From the NCBI GenBank assembly GCA_944474755.1, contig OX104123.1, positions 66,581,898-66,645,897 of the forward strand: DNA of 64,000 bases. The letters run 5' to 3'. Each line of letters opens with the position of its first letter. Within the stretch, counting starts at the first letter, position 1. The stretch comes from Limnoperna fortunei. Its lineage: Eukaryota; Mollusca; Bivalvia; Mytilida; Modiolidae. Of this stretch, positions 11,101-22,487 are shown in pieces. The position numbers and the translations under genes were made by a program. Below the pieces are notes generated by a model, which saw nothing but the letters and a program-made list of their open reading frames with translations, was not told the origin of the DNA and did no database searches.

Positions 11101-11570
11101 CCGGCACAATTATTGATGAATAGGAGATTAAGATCAACATTGCCGACAACGCAAAAGCAACTACAACCAAAGTGTCAGAATTTGAAGACCGCGAGAAGAA
11201 ATATGAAACAACAACAACAGAAGCAAAAACATTACTATGATAGGCACACCAAATCGTTACCGAAACTAATGAACGATGACATTGTACGCTTTCAACTTCA
11301 ACCGCAAGGAAAATGGCAACCGGGAAAAATTGTACAACATGACAATATCAATCAAAATCTTTCGTTGTCCAAACACCCGAAGGACAAGAATACAGAAGAA
11401 ACAGAAGACACTTAATGAAAACGGAGGAAAAGTTTGAAGTACAATCCTGTTCTGATGAAAATGAAATACCTGATATACAGAATGACAACGTTAACATTAA
11501 TAAGCCGATTAATAAATCGTGTACTACTAGAAGTGGTAGAATCGTAAAATGACCCGTCAGATTCATAGAG
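11101..11570 (+). pseudogene. Gypsy integrase C-terminal tail
   Basis: Sequence after the premature stop continues in the same frame (LLMNRRLRSTLP, KQKHYYDRHTKSLP, MNDDIVRFQLQPQGKW) to 11415. The expected YRRNRRHL and TRSGRIV endings then appear in another frame between about 11385 and 11550, so one more frameshift lies near 11350. This is the usual GPY/F-type end of gypsy integrases. Confidence 0.75.
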
Positions 11571-11937
11571 GAATATTAAAAAAAAAACATTCTGAGTAGT
11601 GCCGTTAAGGGTCAGAATAATACCCTTGCTCAGATTACCGATAAGGGAAGGCAGGGCAGTCTACCCTGACCTAACAATTGTATGATATTGTTTGAGTATC
11701 ACATTATTTTAAAATTAATTTCCAGTTTAATTTTATATTTGTTAATGTAATGTTTTTAATGTGATTCTCAAGAACGGTCTCATATGGTTGTTAAATTAGT
11801 GAATTAGTTTTATTACTAGTGCATGCGATTTTAGATTAGTGACATTCATTCTTTCATTCATGGATCTACAAAGAAACTGTATAGACATTGTAATTGATTC
11901 TCATGGTCAATATTTTCATGGTTAATTCTTCAGTCTC

Positions 11938-11948
11938 AAGAGGGGGGT
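11938..11948 (+). promoter_or_regulatory. Polypurine tract of the gypsy element
   Basis: AAGAGGGGGGT lies immediately upstream of the 3-prime LTR, the expected plus-strand primer site. Confidence 0.85.
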
Positions 11949-12170
11949 TGTAATGATAATAGTTCTTATCAGTCAAGTTCATCATCTGTTTACTGACTCC
12001 GCCTTATCTGTGATTGACATTTAATGTTCTGCACGTGCATCTCTTGGGTTTATAAATACTGTTGTCAATGATACACTAAAGTGATATACAATTATAGTAT
12101 AATAAAATGTAGTTAGTTTATACGAGTCTTAATTATATTGATCTGGTAACCCTAATCAAAGAACACAACA
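11949..12170 (+). repeat. 3-prime LTR of the gypsy element
   Basis: 222 bp matching 7427-7648 with about one substitution. It is followed by CATTT, the right copy of the target duplication. Confidence 0.93.
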
Positions 12171-12175
12171 CATTT

Positions 12176-13430
12176 CTTTGGTTTAACTATAATAAAAAAA
12201 TTTAAAAATGTTTTATCTTAGGCGTGGCACACTTTTTAAATAATTTAATTTTAATTATTATTTTAAAATAAATCATTATCGTAAATATAATTAAGTTGTA
12301 ATTATTGCTAAGTTCTGTTTAAAGTTATTATTTTTGGTAAGTTCCTTGTGGTTATGGGACGAATGGTCCTGCAGCGATTTTGTTTAAATATTCATGTGTA
12401 ATTGACTCTTTTTAATCTTAAATATGTGTGTGAGATTGTAGAGACGAATTTAAATTTTTAACTATAGTCCGCGATGCTCTTAGACAAATATACTTGCGTT
12501 CGTATATTATTATGTTTTGAGGACCAAACCTTGTTTACACACCAACAGTTCGAGGACCCATCTACATGACGAGGACTTACACTGTAGTCCTCGAAATGTT
12601 TTTTGTCAAATATCGTTGTCTTGCGATCTTGAACATATATCGCGAAAAAAATAACGAGTCCTCATTCTGACGTATATGGTAGTTAATTTCACACGTTTTT
12701 ATAACACATTTTTACCAATTTAGGTCATTCCGAGTCCTTGACTGTGTAAAATTTATCCAATCAAAAGGACAGCTGAACTGACCAATCAAATAGCTCCGTT
12801 CTTACACTTGCGCATGGTCAGTAAGAGGTCCCCATGTGCGAGGAGATGGAGAACTAAATGGTAGGATCTACATTCCCAAATTTAATTGTGTTGTATAATT
12901 TTTTTTTTAAATTGCAATGGTTTATTATGCAGTTTTCCAAACAAAACAGTCAAGGGATGTTCATTAAGTAAACAGTGATATTTGTTATGAGTGTATAGGA
13001 ATGTCATGACGCCCGTAGCCTGGCGTAGGGGAGATAACTTTATACACAACAAAAACTTATTTAGCCGAAGAGTCAATATTTAAAGAGGTATTGTGCACCA
13101 AGATAGTTAATATACATTTATGTGTATACTTTTTAATGCATTGTCGAGAATATTATGTAAACTTTAAGTGGAAAGTGAAATTGGAGATTGTTGGTGTTTG
13201 CGATTTTGCCCACAGACAGGCCCCGTTCTCTCTGTCAGGGAGTTGCTTTTACATCACACGACTCATGTCAGGCACAATTTTCGCAAAATGGTCAGGGAAT
13301 AATATGAAGGGCCTGTAAAAACTTCTTAAAGTTGTTTGGTCAGGCAAAACCTTTCAACTTACAGAGTTCGCGAAATGTGTCAGACCTGACTGGTAAAATT
13401 TAAGCTGGTCCGGCATTTTAAACATACTTA
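12176..13430. other. Non-coding stretch with a small GAGGAC hairpin
   Basis: No gene recognised. Repeated GAGGAC/GTCCTC words occur at 12515-12660, including the hairpin CGAGGACT...AGTCCTCG at about 12574-12597. Sequence on both sides of the foldback at 13431-13824 (TCAGGCAAAACC; GTCTGGCAAAGAAATTT) looks repeat-derived but was not assigned. Confidence 0.4.
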
Positions 13431-13824
13431 CTATAGTAAACTTTACCGTGTCAAACCGACGGGTTTTTGCTTGACAAAATGGAAAACTCCAGTCTCCTAC
13501 CGCGTTTGGTTGAGTTTATGGTCCTTTTGTAGATCTCATATTACACTTTTTGAAAGAAACAATTATTTTCCATAGTGAAACGGCGTTTTGAAATGCGGCT
13601 GAATTTTCATTTTGATAGATCGAATTTCCATAGGAAGTCGATCTGTCAAAATGTTAAAAACGGCCGCATTTCAAAAGGCCGATTAATTGTGGAAAATATT
13701 GGTTTCTTTCAAAAAGTGTAATATGAGATCTACAAAAGGACCACAAACTCGACCAAACGCGGTAGGAGTTTTCCATTTTGTCAAGCAAAAACCAGTCGGT
13801 TTGACACGGTAAAGTTTACTATAG
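13431..13824. mobile_element. Palindromic foldback element (MITE-like)
   Basis: A 394-bp near-palindrome. The left end CTATAGTAAACTTTACCG is the reverse complement of the right end at 13804-13824, and the arms pair with interruptions for most of their length (CTTGACAAAATGGAAAACTCC on the left against the matching reverse complement around 13768-13795; CTCATATTACACTTTTTGAA against its complement around 13708-13730). The centre near 13627 holds GATCGAATTTCC. A TA duplication may lie inside the CTATAG ends. No coding content. Likely a non-autonomous DNA transposon, family unknown. Confidence 0.8.
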
Positions 13825-15170
13825 ACCCATATCCGGTAGATTTTAGCAATTTTTTACAAAGTTGTAATAGACAGGACCAGTAAAAAAAGATTAGGTCTGG
13901 CCAAAGATTCCATTTTGATGGACCTATGTCTGGCAAAGAAATTTTAAGTTTCGCGAACTCTGAACTTAGCTGACAAACACCACAATGACCAAGCCAGGGA
14001 CTGTACAGGCAGAAATAATTTAAATTTCAACTTTTGCAATGATTACATTTTTTTCAACCTTTTTTTTTTTGATATTTTCGCCTTTATCTCTTTTAGCCCT
14101 GTTTGAGTCATGGCAAACTTGTCAAGAGGAAAACGTGCTGTAAGTTTTTTATTTGCAGTTTACTTAGACATTTTATTGTTTCCATTCACAGTCAGGGACA
14201 TCACCAAAAACAGTTATAAATTTTATAACCTAAATCAGTTTTTTTACGGACTGGTTACGATTACCCTCAACAGGTAACAATACGAAATTTTTATTGTTAC
14301 CCGCATTACTAATACGGGATTGGTTTCCTTTGCGGCACCTTTTCTGTCCAGCATCTCGCGAGTAATAATAAGAAAAAAATTACGGTTACCCATCATACTC
14401 GCAAATTGGAATAAAACCATAATAATTTTTTTTTTTGGATATTGTAAATTATATGCAGACATAAGATGTAGAAATACTTGCATTTACTGGACATGCTGGA
14501 GAAAGCAAATTTTATTCCAAGTCTGAAGATCACATGTTGACCAAAGATAAGCTACTTTGATGCCTTTTTGGTCAGTTTTGTATACATTAATTAAATCAAA
14601 TAAAATGTGGAATAAAGATCTATATATATATAGTATGCACTAACAATATTTTTATGCCCAATCTATGAACGTAGGGGCATACAGTGTTCGGGTTTGTCTG
14701 TCCACAATTTGAAGTTTATTTTTCATGAAGCTTAAAGGAAGTATTGTTTTATACACACATTAAATTAAGATATTAAACAACAAAAATCATAAAATTGTTC
14801 ATGTTGATTGAGTCAGTGTCATCAAAAGGCCAAATAAAAAAATATGTCTGGTTCCGGTCCCTGACCGACCCTATCTTTTCCTGCCGACCCTAGCACTTTT
14901 TTAATGAAAATGAAAAAAAAATCTCCAAAAAAACGACCGACCCTAATTTTCAAGACCACTTCCGGTATTTATGGATTTTTTTTTCATAATCGCTCCTGGT
15001 CATGGTTGTATTTAGTCATTTTTGCCATGTTGGCAGCAGCGAAGTTTTAATAGGGAAAGTATAAAATTTTCATAATAAGAGTTAACTTTATTTTTTATTA
15101 CAGGATTAAGTGCTTTTGATTGTTTCACTGTTTTACATTCTGCAAACTGTTGAAGTGTTCCATATTAGAG
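13825..15170. other. Non-coding stretch with a repeat-terminus fragment
   Basis: No gene recognised. At about 14650-14720 the motifs TATGCCCAATCTATG, GTAGGGGCATAC and a GTCTGTCC run resemble the end of a common bivalve dispersed repeat (TATGCCC/GGGGCAT inverted pair), as remembered. Poly-A and poly-T runs are frequent. Confidence 0.4.
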
Positions 15171-15176
15171 CTTAAT

Positions 15177-16240
15177 TCATCTAAAACATTTGAAACAAAA
15201 GAATACCAGTACTGAGGAGAACACATTTTCTGAATGTAATTGTTTTGTCAGTTCAAATGCTTCCTTTAATATGGGATTTAAATTATCGTTATGTAGTCTA
15301 GAAAGATAGACTACGGCTTGTTTCTTTTCTTTAAAAAACTTTCTACTGGAAGAGCTTATAGTTCTGCCCTTGCAACACAATTTGTGGTACATTTTTTAAC
15401 TCCTAGAGTAGTTTTTATAAAATTGAGATGTATTTTCTCGACAGGAGTTTTATCATTATTAAAAGGATAAAACGTCTATTATCACATTGTTTTTTGACCC
15501 CCGAGCTTGTGCCCTGTACAAGGGGAGGTAGCTATCCATCAAACAATATAAACAACATTATACATTTGTATGTCATAATAGGCTGAACTTATTGCTTAAA
15601 TATATTACATGAGATTTTGACAGGTAATATACCATAGTTTGAGGTATATAATTTTATTGCAAATAAAACCTTCTTTGCTTTCTTAGCTAAATCTACATGT
15701 AATGTGCCTTTTGCCAAACTTCCATTGTGTACTATAAGGCATCCCAAAAATTTAAATTCTTTAACGTTTTCAAGTATTTGTTTCATTATATTCTGCAAAA
15801 GATTCAATTAATTTTCCTGGTTTGTTTTGTATAATCATCGTTTTGGTTTTCTTTACATTCAGTTAGTTGCCATTTACTACAATAACTAGATAAATTGTTT
15901 AAACTTTTTGGGATACCTGATTTTTCTTCAGATATTAAAATAAGGTCATCTGCAAATTGCAGACATCCCAGTTTACTTTCTAATAGTGAGACTGGTGAGC
16001 AACCACTTTCAGTGAATATAACATTAAGGTAATTTATAAAAATATTAAAAAGTGTAGGATAATACTGTCTCCCTGTTTAACTCCTTTGTTTATTGAAAAA
16101 AATCTAGATACAAAAGTTGTTATGCTTAAAAGCACACTTTGTCTCTTTAAATTGACTTGCTAATACTTTAAAAATATATTTTCCTACTCCATAGTTAGTA
16201 AGTTTATACAGTAAACCATCATGAAACCATAGTAATATAT
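15177..16240 (-). pseudogene. LINE reverse-transcriptase pseudogene (CR1/L2-like)
   Basis: Minus-strand translation gives, in order from high to low coordinate, a GVKQGD-like box near 16075, CLQFADDLILISEEKSG (catalytic FADD, about 15925-15970), YCSKWQL, then KEFKFLGCLIVHNGSLAKG (15700-15770) and KAKKVLFAIKLYTSNYG, and finally ARLHNDNLNPILKEAFELTK-like sequence near 15200-15300. This is the palm/thumb order seen in the intact LINE at 46266-49424. Several frameshifts and stops make it dead. Both element ends are missing. Confidence 0.75.
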
Positions 16241-16534
16241 AAGATATTATTATTAATGAAAAATAAAGTGAAAGTGCTGGTAATTTATCATTTGAAGTTG
16301 CTTAAATGTTAAATCGATCACATTTTCGATATATTTTATTTTCTTCTAATTTGCGAAAAAAACAATAAGGTGAGTAATCCTAATATTTTTTCTTATTGTT
16401 ACATGTACTTGTGGGATTCCGGACGAAAAAGGTGCCATATCCGGAAACCGGTCCCATTCCAGTCACGCGGATAACAATAAAAAATCTTATTGTTACCCGT
16501 TGCGAGTAATCATAGCCACTGCCTTTTTTTAGTT

Positions 16535-18170
16535 CACCTGACCCAAAGGGTCGTGTGAGCTATTGTCATCTTTAGGCGTCCTCCGTCTGTCGTGCGTCTG
16601 TCTGTTAAGCCCCAGTCACACTGTCATGTTTCGGCACCTTGTTTTACTACGTTTCTATAAACGGCTATAAACGTAACGAAACGTACCGACACATAGTTGA
16701 AACGGGGTACATGCTTAGAGATACCTGGACGCAAACGTGGAGTGTCCCGTTAGTATAAACATGGCAAAACGTGGCTAAAAAAATAAACGTAGCAGATACG
16801 TAGTAGAATGTGGTAAAACGTGTTAAAACCGAGTAAAAGCGTAACGAAAACCTAGTAAAACGTAGCGGAATGCCAACCACCAGGTTTTACTATGTTTTCC
16901 TATGTATTTACTACGTGTCACGAGGATTTATGAGGTTTTTGTACTTTTTTTACGTTAAATGTTACGTTTCGCTAGGTTTTCTCATGTTTTATCACGTTTT
17001 AGTAGGTATCATTATGTTTTATTACGCTTACTCTTACATTTCGCCTATTTGTGCTCCCTTGTTTTGTACAAAATCGTCATTTAGATCACATTAAAAGAAA
17101 AAAGTACTATGGAATTGGTAAATTACGAGATGTTGATGAACGAGCATAGTCAGCATACACATATTCTGCAAGATAAGGCTGTTGTTGTTTCAGTACAACC
17201 AGACCCGGTACCAGAGGATTAGAAAAAGTAGGAGATCCCAGCTAGGCATCTGATATTTGGTATAGAGACACTTTGGGTAATGGTCTATGCAACTGGCCCA
17301 TGCTGTTTGACCCTAACCCCATTTTCATGGTTCAGCGACTCTGTGGACTTAGATGATTTTTTGGGCCGAAGAACCTCTTTGTAAGACTTTTGTGGAAAAT
17401 GAATTAAGTGAAAAGTATAATAGCTAGGCATCTGATATCTGGTATACAGACACCTGGAGTTATGGTCTATGCAACTGACACCATGTCGTGTGACCTTGAC
17501 ACAATTTTCATGGTTCAGTGACTCTGTGGAATTAGATGATTTTTGGGACTTAAAACTTTTTTAGAAAATAAATTATGTGAGAAAATAAATTATGTGAAAA
17601 GTATAATAGCTAGGCATCTGATATTTGGTATACAGACACTTGGAGTTATGGCCTATGCAACGGACACCATGTCTTGTGACCTTGACCCCATTTTCATGGT
17701 TCAGCGATTCTGTGGACTTGGATGATTTTTTTGGGTGGAAAATGAGTTAAGTGAGAAGTATAATAGCTATGCATCTGATATTTGGGATACAGACCCTTGG
17801 GATATAACACAACTGTCAATGGTAATGTGACCTTGACCCCATTTTCATGGTTGAATGACTTTGTGAAAGTTGGTCATTGTTCATTGTTTCTCAATAACTA
17901 TTGTATCTAGAACACTTCAGACATTCCATTGAGTCTTTGTGATGGGTTTATGAAATTCTGTCAACTGTCACATGACCTTGACCTTAACTTTCCTTAAGGC
18001 CCACCTAGACCTTCAGTGAGTTCTGTAATGGTGCCGACAGGCGAGACATACTTTAGTGTGAACTCTTGTTAAAAATCTTCTCTGATTGTACATTTAATCT
18101 TAATTTGTGCAAACTTTAGCATAAGAAATGAGGTGAGCGATTCAGCCTCCTGGGAGCCTCTGGTTTAAGT
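16535..18170 (+). mobile_element. Tandem-core element A (CACCTGACCCAAAGGGTC family)
   Basis: The left end is GTTCACCTGACCCAAAGGGT at about 16536, followed by TGTGAGCTATTGTC and a CCTCCGTCTGTCGTGCG run. The right end is AGGTGAGCGATTCAG followed by an imperfect hairpin (AGCCTCCTGGGAGCCT) and CTGGTTTAA near 18165. The reverse complement of this right end matches the palindromic left ends of 39728 and 41441. The core has three to five irregular repeats of 157-186 bp (AGCTAGGCATCTGATAT at 17240, 17422, 17608; variant at 17765). Non-coding; the layout suggests a Helentron-like non-autonomous element. Confidence 0.7.
16606..17060. repeat. Degenerate ACGTTTTAC-word field, inverted about 16880
   Basis: Dozens of short variants of GTAAAACGT/ACGTTTTAC. 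The left half is dominated by the AAAACGT orientation and the right half (from about 16880) by the TTTTACTACGTT orientation, giving a loose foldback. It sits between the left terminus and the repeat core of element A, so it may be an insertion. The 71-74 codon frames through it are not genes. Confidence 0.55.
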
Positions 18171-18760
18171 GTTTTTTTCACTTTTAAATTCAAGAAACAC
18201 AAAGGTGAATTGGTGTAAAAGATTTTTAGTAGATTTTAAAGCAGAAACAAATAATCTTTCTTTCAATAAAAAAGTGCATGTAGTTCATGTACTAGTAGTT
18301 TACACCGTTCATTTTGAACTTTTTAATTTGCTAATGGAAATCTGAAAGAACCGATATGACATTGTGTTCACATGAAATAACAATAATTATTACAATCATT
18401 TAACATTAAAAATAAAAAGGTATGTGATGGCATATGTTATAGGACTAGGGATAGGCTAAAGTATTTATATTACAGGTCAATCTATAATTCAATTTTAAGT
18501 TTCCAAATACCCAACCATCATGAAAATTTGATACAGGTATAGTAAGCTCACTTCTTCAGCTCTTTTTTCTGTCATTTAAGGCCAAAGTTTGTTTAGAGCA
18601 GAATAGTGGGCCTCCAATCAAGGTAATTATTGAATTGTTTTTAATTTCATTTTTATACTGCTTCAACAATATTTGTCACGAAAAATATATGTTTCTGTAC
18701 ATAAATATTAGATTAACTGTTTTGTTTAGCACTTACATGTAGCCTAAAAATGCAAGACAA
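18171..18760. other. Non-coding stretch
   Basis: AT-rich, no recognised gene or repeat boundary. Confidence 0.4.
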
Positions 18761-18774
18761 TCTGAATCATTTCA

Positions 18775-19263
18775 TTTGTTTGTTGTTGGTGCTTTAATTA
18801 CTCCCAAATTAAGCAGCCTGATTTCGGCTGTTTTACGGGAGATGAACATTAAAGGGATGATACAATGAACATGAAATGATGATGAAGTGGAGGAAATAGG
18901 GAAACAAGGCCAATCAGGGTTGGGAGTTTAGACTGCCACTATAAAAGAGGAGTGATGGGTAGGGCACGGGCAATTTAGCCTCCTGCAGGGGATCCTACTC
19001 TTATTTAGACCTGCAGCAGGGTTCCTTACCATGCGAGGAGCGTAGCATTTTTCCCCAACACATTGCACCACTATGGTTTGCAATAAGGTTTTCCGCATTA
19101 TAGCCTAACGAACCCACATCTCTCGATGTCTGGACTGCCCCATTCAACCACCTGGGGCACACATCCTGACCAGACTTCAGGTTTCTGAGCGCTCTTTAGT
19201 GGACTTTTACCGCCAAGCTTAGCGCTGCTGCAGGCCTATTCGCCCTCCAGAACCCGCACTGGG
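18775..19263 (-). mobile_element. Hairpin-tailed non-autonomous retroposon, copy 3
   Basis: A 489-bp minus-strand element with the perfect 14-bp duplication TCTGAATCATTTCA (18761-18774 and 19264-19277). Its 5-prime end (minus) GACCCAGTGCGGGTT...GCGAATAGGCC resembles the 5-prime end of the full-length LINE. Its body matches 31491-31996 (GGCAATTTAGCCTCCTG, ATTCAACCACCTGGGGCACA). The 3-prime hairpin has outer stem CTCCC/GGGAG (18801-18805, 18837-18841) and inner stem CAGCC/GGCTG (18814-18818, 18826-18830). The tail is AACAACAAA-like, not ATCA repeats. Confidence 0.82.
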
Positions 19264-19669
19264 TCTGAATCATTTCACAAACGTGAGCAAACTTGCTCAT
19301 CACAGACTTTAAAGGCCAAAATAGCGATGCTACACAATATAAAGAAAGTGTTGTGTTTGCTTATTAAAATCGAATTAATGTTACAATTAATTAGATTGGA
19401 TAAATAACAATATCACAATAGATATTGTTTGCGCCTGCAGTTGAACTAACTGTGATGAAAGTATTACAGAGCTGATGAAATCTTTAAACTTCCTGTCAGA
19501 CATTATGCCAGACCTATCAAACAGTTGCCGTACCTGCTATTTTGTACCACTTGATTTTTAGAGTTCCAGAATGAAACAAAAATATGACACATTGTGTTGA
19601 TATTAAAAAAAAACAACATTTTTTTAAGTTGTATTTTAATTTTCAGTTTTTATTAGACAATTCAATCAT

Positions 19670-20925
19670 TGTACGACCGCAAAATTTTTGCGATCGTATT
19701 ATTATGTTACATGTATAGCGATGTCGTCGTCTGAAGACATTTGGTTTCCGTGCCATAACTTGAGTAAATATTGACCAATTGTTACAAAATGTTGATATGA
19801 TGTTTATAGCCACTAAAAAAAGGTTGGTATTGTATTTGGGGTTTGTGGCCCCGACCATTTTAGAAAAAAAGGGCCAAAAGGGGATCAAACAGGTGTATGG
19901 ACAAATCCTCTGTAGAATGTTTATTATTCGTTAGATTTTGAAAATTCTTTTTATATTAAATTCTATCAACTAAATGTGTCAATGGTTTTTGATATATTTT
20001 GTACCATTACTTTACCATGGGGGGGGGGGGGGGGGCCAAAAATGGGCCACACCCAAAAAATAACCTTTTTTATTTTTGGTCCGATTTTCAAAATCTTTGT
20101 TTCATTAGAATCCTTGTGAAAATTCCTGCCTGCGTTTTTCAAACAGATTTGCAATATCTCTTACCATTTTTGAGAAATTATGGGTCAAAGGGGCCAAAAA
20201 CGTCCATTTCAATAAATTGTCTGAGCAAATGGATTTATTCACTCGCTTTTGCTATAGTTTGTATATTTATTGTTATGAAATTGTAATGTAATGTTTCTAG
20301 CTGATAGAGGAAACGAAGCTTCCTATCATAATAGGAGTTTGTGGCCCCTACCGTTTATTATAGAAAAAAGGGTCAAAAGGGGCTGAACCAAGAGTATTGA
20401 CAAATTCGCTGTAGAATGTTTATTATTCATTCGATTTTGAAAATTCTTCTTTCATTGAATTCCTCATTAAATTGTGCCAGCTAAATGTGTCAATGGTTTT
20501 GATATATATTGCACCGTTTCTTTGCTATGGGGGCCAGAAATGGGCCACACCCCAAAAAATCAACTTTTATTTTTAGTCCAATTTTCAAAATCAATTTTTC
20601 ATTAGAATCCTTATCCATGACTGCATTTTTAAAAAAGATTTAAATTCATCTGTGTCTGTTACCATTTTCGAGACATTACGGGTCAAAGGGGCCAAATTGT
20701 CAATTAGAAGAGATGGTTTGATTTTGGGTATGCTTTTGTAAAAAAAAACCTATTGAATGCCTTGTAAATTGTGCATGGAAAGTCCACCAAAGAAGGCATG
20801 TGTCAAAAACATTTTTCAGTCCACCATAGGCTGCATGTATCCAGTGCATTTGACTATCCATAATGGGCCTCAAACATACAGGGTTCAACTTGTTGCGGTC
20901 GTATCATGCTGCGCTCGGCGAAGCT
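19670..20925. mobile_element. TACGACCGCAA-ended element with duplicated core
   Basis: The left end has a hairpin (TACGACCGCAAAA...TTTTTGCGATCGTA, about 19673-19699) and a GTCGTCGTCTG word. The right end is TTGCGGTCGTATCATGCTGC near 20893, inverted relative to the left. The core is a diverged direct duplication of about 497 bp: TTTGTGGCCCC recurs at about 19842 and 20338, and GGGTCAAAGGGGCCAAA at about 20182 and 20682. A run of 17 G lies at 20019-20035. Non-coding. From memory this end pair is common in bivalve genomes. Confidence 0.65.
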
Positions 20926-21096
20926 TTTTCTTTACTTATTTATTTCTCTGCTGCAAACTTCTGCAGAAGGAAGAAATTTTTTTCTTCAGTTTGTTATATT
21001 CAAACTTTCATTTTCTAATTCTGTGTCACTCATTTTCATCTTCATTATTTATCATTTCAATTGTTTCAGTTTCAGTACAATGTTACTGGCACAAAA

Positions 21097-21156
21097 GGTA
21101 CACCCAGTGACAAACAAGTGTTTGTTTTTTAGCACTTGTTTGTCACTGGGTGTACC
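21097..21156. repeat. Perfect 24-bp inverted repeat
   Basis: Arms 21097-21120 and 21133-21156 are exact reverse complements (starting GGTACACCCAGTGACAAACA), with a 12-base T-rich loop. It ends 17 bp before the start of the truncated LINE copy at 21173, so it may mark a rearranged 5-prime junction. A transcription terminator is not implied. Confidence 0.85.
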
Positions 21157-21172
21157 TATTGTTTTCACTTTG

Positions 21173-22447
21173 CGTCAAAAATTTGCCAATTGTGGTGAAG
21201 CCCACATGTCCTCGTCGACACTTCAATCCATAAAAACGACCTTGAATGACTGCCAGTTAAACCCGTGACAAAATTATCCCGGAAATCTTCAACCTCCCAA
21301 ACTTCTTCGTCTTTGAAATCCAACCAATCTAAAACGTCAATTTCTTTAAGCAGCCCGAAAAAATCAACAAGCAAATTCTACCAAAAACCCTACAGCTAAC
21401 AACCCAAAACCTAAGTACAACTAAGAAAAGCGACAGAACGCCGAAATCTATCAGAGACCCCTTGCAGTTCCATAACAGGTTCGGCAGGTTGGAGGACATG
21501 TGTAACGAGACAATTTGGGGCGATCGAATGGATACTATGGGATCGCCGTCGGTCTCCCAGTCGAGACGGGCAATGGAGAACAGAACGAAAAATTAGTATC
21601 TCCCCTCTTCATCTTCCAAAATAATGAACAGAATCATACAGTTAAATTGTCGAGGTCTAAAGATTAATTTTCTGGAAATTACATTTATTAGTTCAAGCCT
21701 TTCTTTCTGTTGCATATTTATGTATTTTAATATCTTTAGATAAAACGATTACCGTATGCTCTGTGTATATCTGAATTCTTCTTGAATTGAAACATCTTAC
21801 TGATCAGCATCCAATTTATATTATCTTTTATTACTTGGGGACTTCAACGGACACAAACCTCTATGCGGCAGTAACACAATAAACGACAAAGGTAGGATTA
21901 TTGAAGACTTAATGAATCAGAAATATCTGTGCAAATGAAACCAATACATATTTACATCTTGGGAATGGATCATATCCGGCAATTGATCTTACAATATCAG
22001 ATCCTTCTCTGTTGCCCGACTTCTCATGAAAAGTCCAAGACGCTCTGTGTGGCAGTGATCACTTTCCTATAATATTGGAATATTTGCACTCTTCCTACAC
22101 AGAACGAGTCGCTCGGTATACATTTAATAAAGCCAATTGGCCTCTATTTGAACAACTCTGTATAGAGCGACTTAACTCGGACACTTTTGAAACTATTTCT
22201 GATCAAATTTTAAAATTCACTGAAACACTTATTTCAAATGCTAAAGAAACAATTCATAAGACCTGACAAATCCGAAACATCCTAGTAAACCATGGTTCGA
22301 TGACAGCTGTGAGGACGTTATTAAAGATCGGAAAAAGGCCGAACGACGCTTTAATAAACATCCAACTCAAAATAATCTTAACCAATTCCGAAAAGCTCGC
22401 AGGGTAACGAAACAGAGACGACGCACCTCTTGGCGTAACTTTGTTAA
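21173..22447 (+). pseudogene. Truncated, decayed copy of the I-type LINE (ORF1 tail, ORF2 head)
   Basis: The sequence enters at the third zinc knuckle of ORF1 (CANCGEAHMSSS-like, 21187-21215). It continues through the serine-rich tail to the WGDRMDTMGSPS-like end near 21520-21550. An ORF2 start near 21624 follows (NRIIQLNCRGLKINFLEIT) with endonuclease pieces and TERVARYTFNKANWPLFEQL (22098 onward). It stops at NFVKN near 22447, where the 101-bp array region begins. Many indels and stops. Its ORF2 start region differs from the intact copy, so it belongs to an older subfamily. Confidence 0.85.
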
Positions 22448-22487
22448 AAACAAAAAAGTTACAATCTTTGCTCCAGCTATTAAAAAA

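Larger units (their letters stand above)
7427..12170 (+). mobile_element. Ty3/gypsy LTR retrotransposon, complete but coding-defective
   Basis: A 4744-bp element with 222-bp direct LTRs, a primer-binding site, gag zinc knuckles, protease, reverse transcriptase, RNase H, integrase and a polypurine tract, in the order typical of Ty3/gypsy. The 5-bp target duplication CATTT flanks it (7422-7426 and 12171-12175). LTRs begin TGTAATGATA and end AACACAACA, so the TG...CA rule holds. LTRs differ by about one base (G/T at position 18), which implies recent insertion, yet the reading frame is broken by two or three frameshifts and a stop. No env-like frame was seen. Confidence 0.95.

Noticed and set aside
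12176..12260. Right-hand terminal repeat of the Tc1 element (GGCGTGGCACAC) beyond the gypsy insertion
   Set aside because: No matching inverted end was found upstream of 6423, so the boundary could not be supported.
16665..17094. ORFs of 71-74 codons rich in F, Y and V
   Set aside because: They are translations of the ACGTTTTAC word field, on both strands.
20019..20035. Run of 17 G as a regulatory G-quadruplex
   Set aside because: A single homopolymer inside a repeat, likely slippage; length itself may be an assembly uncertainty.
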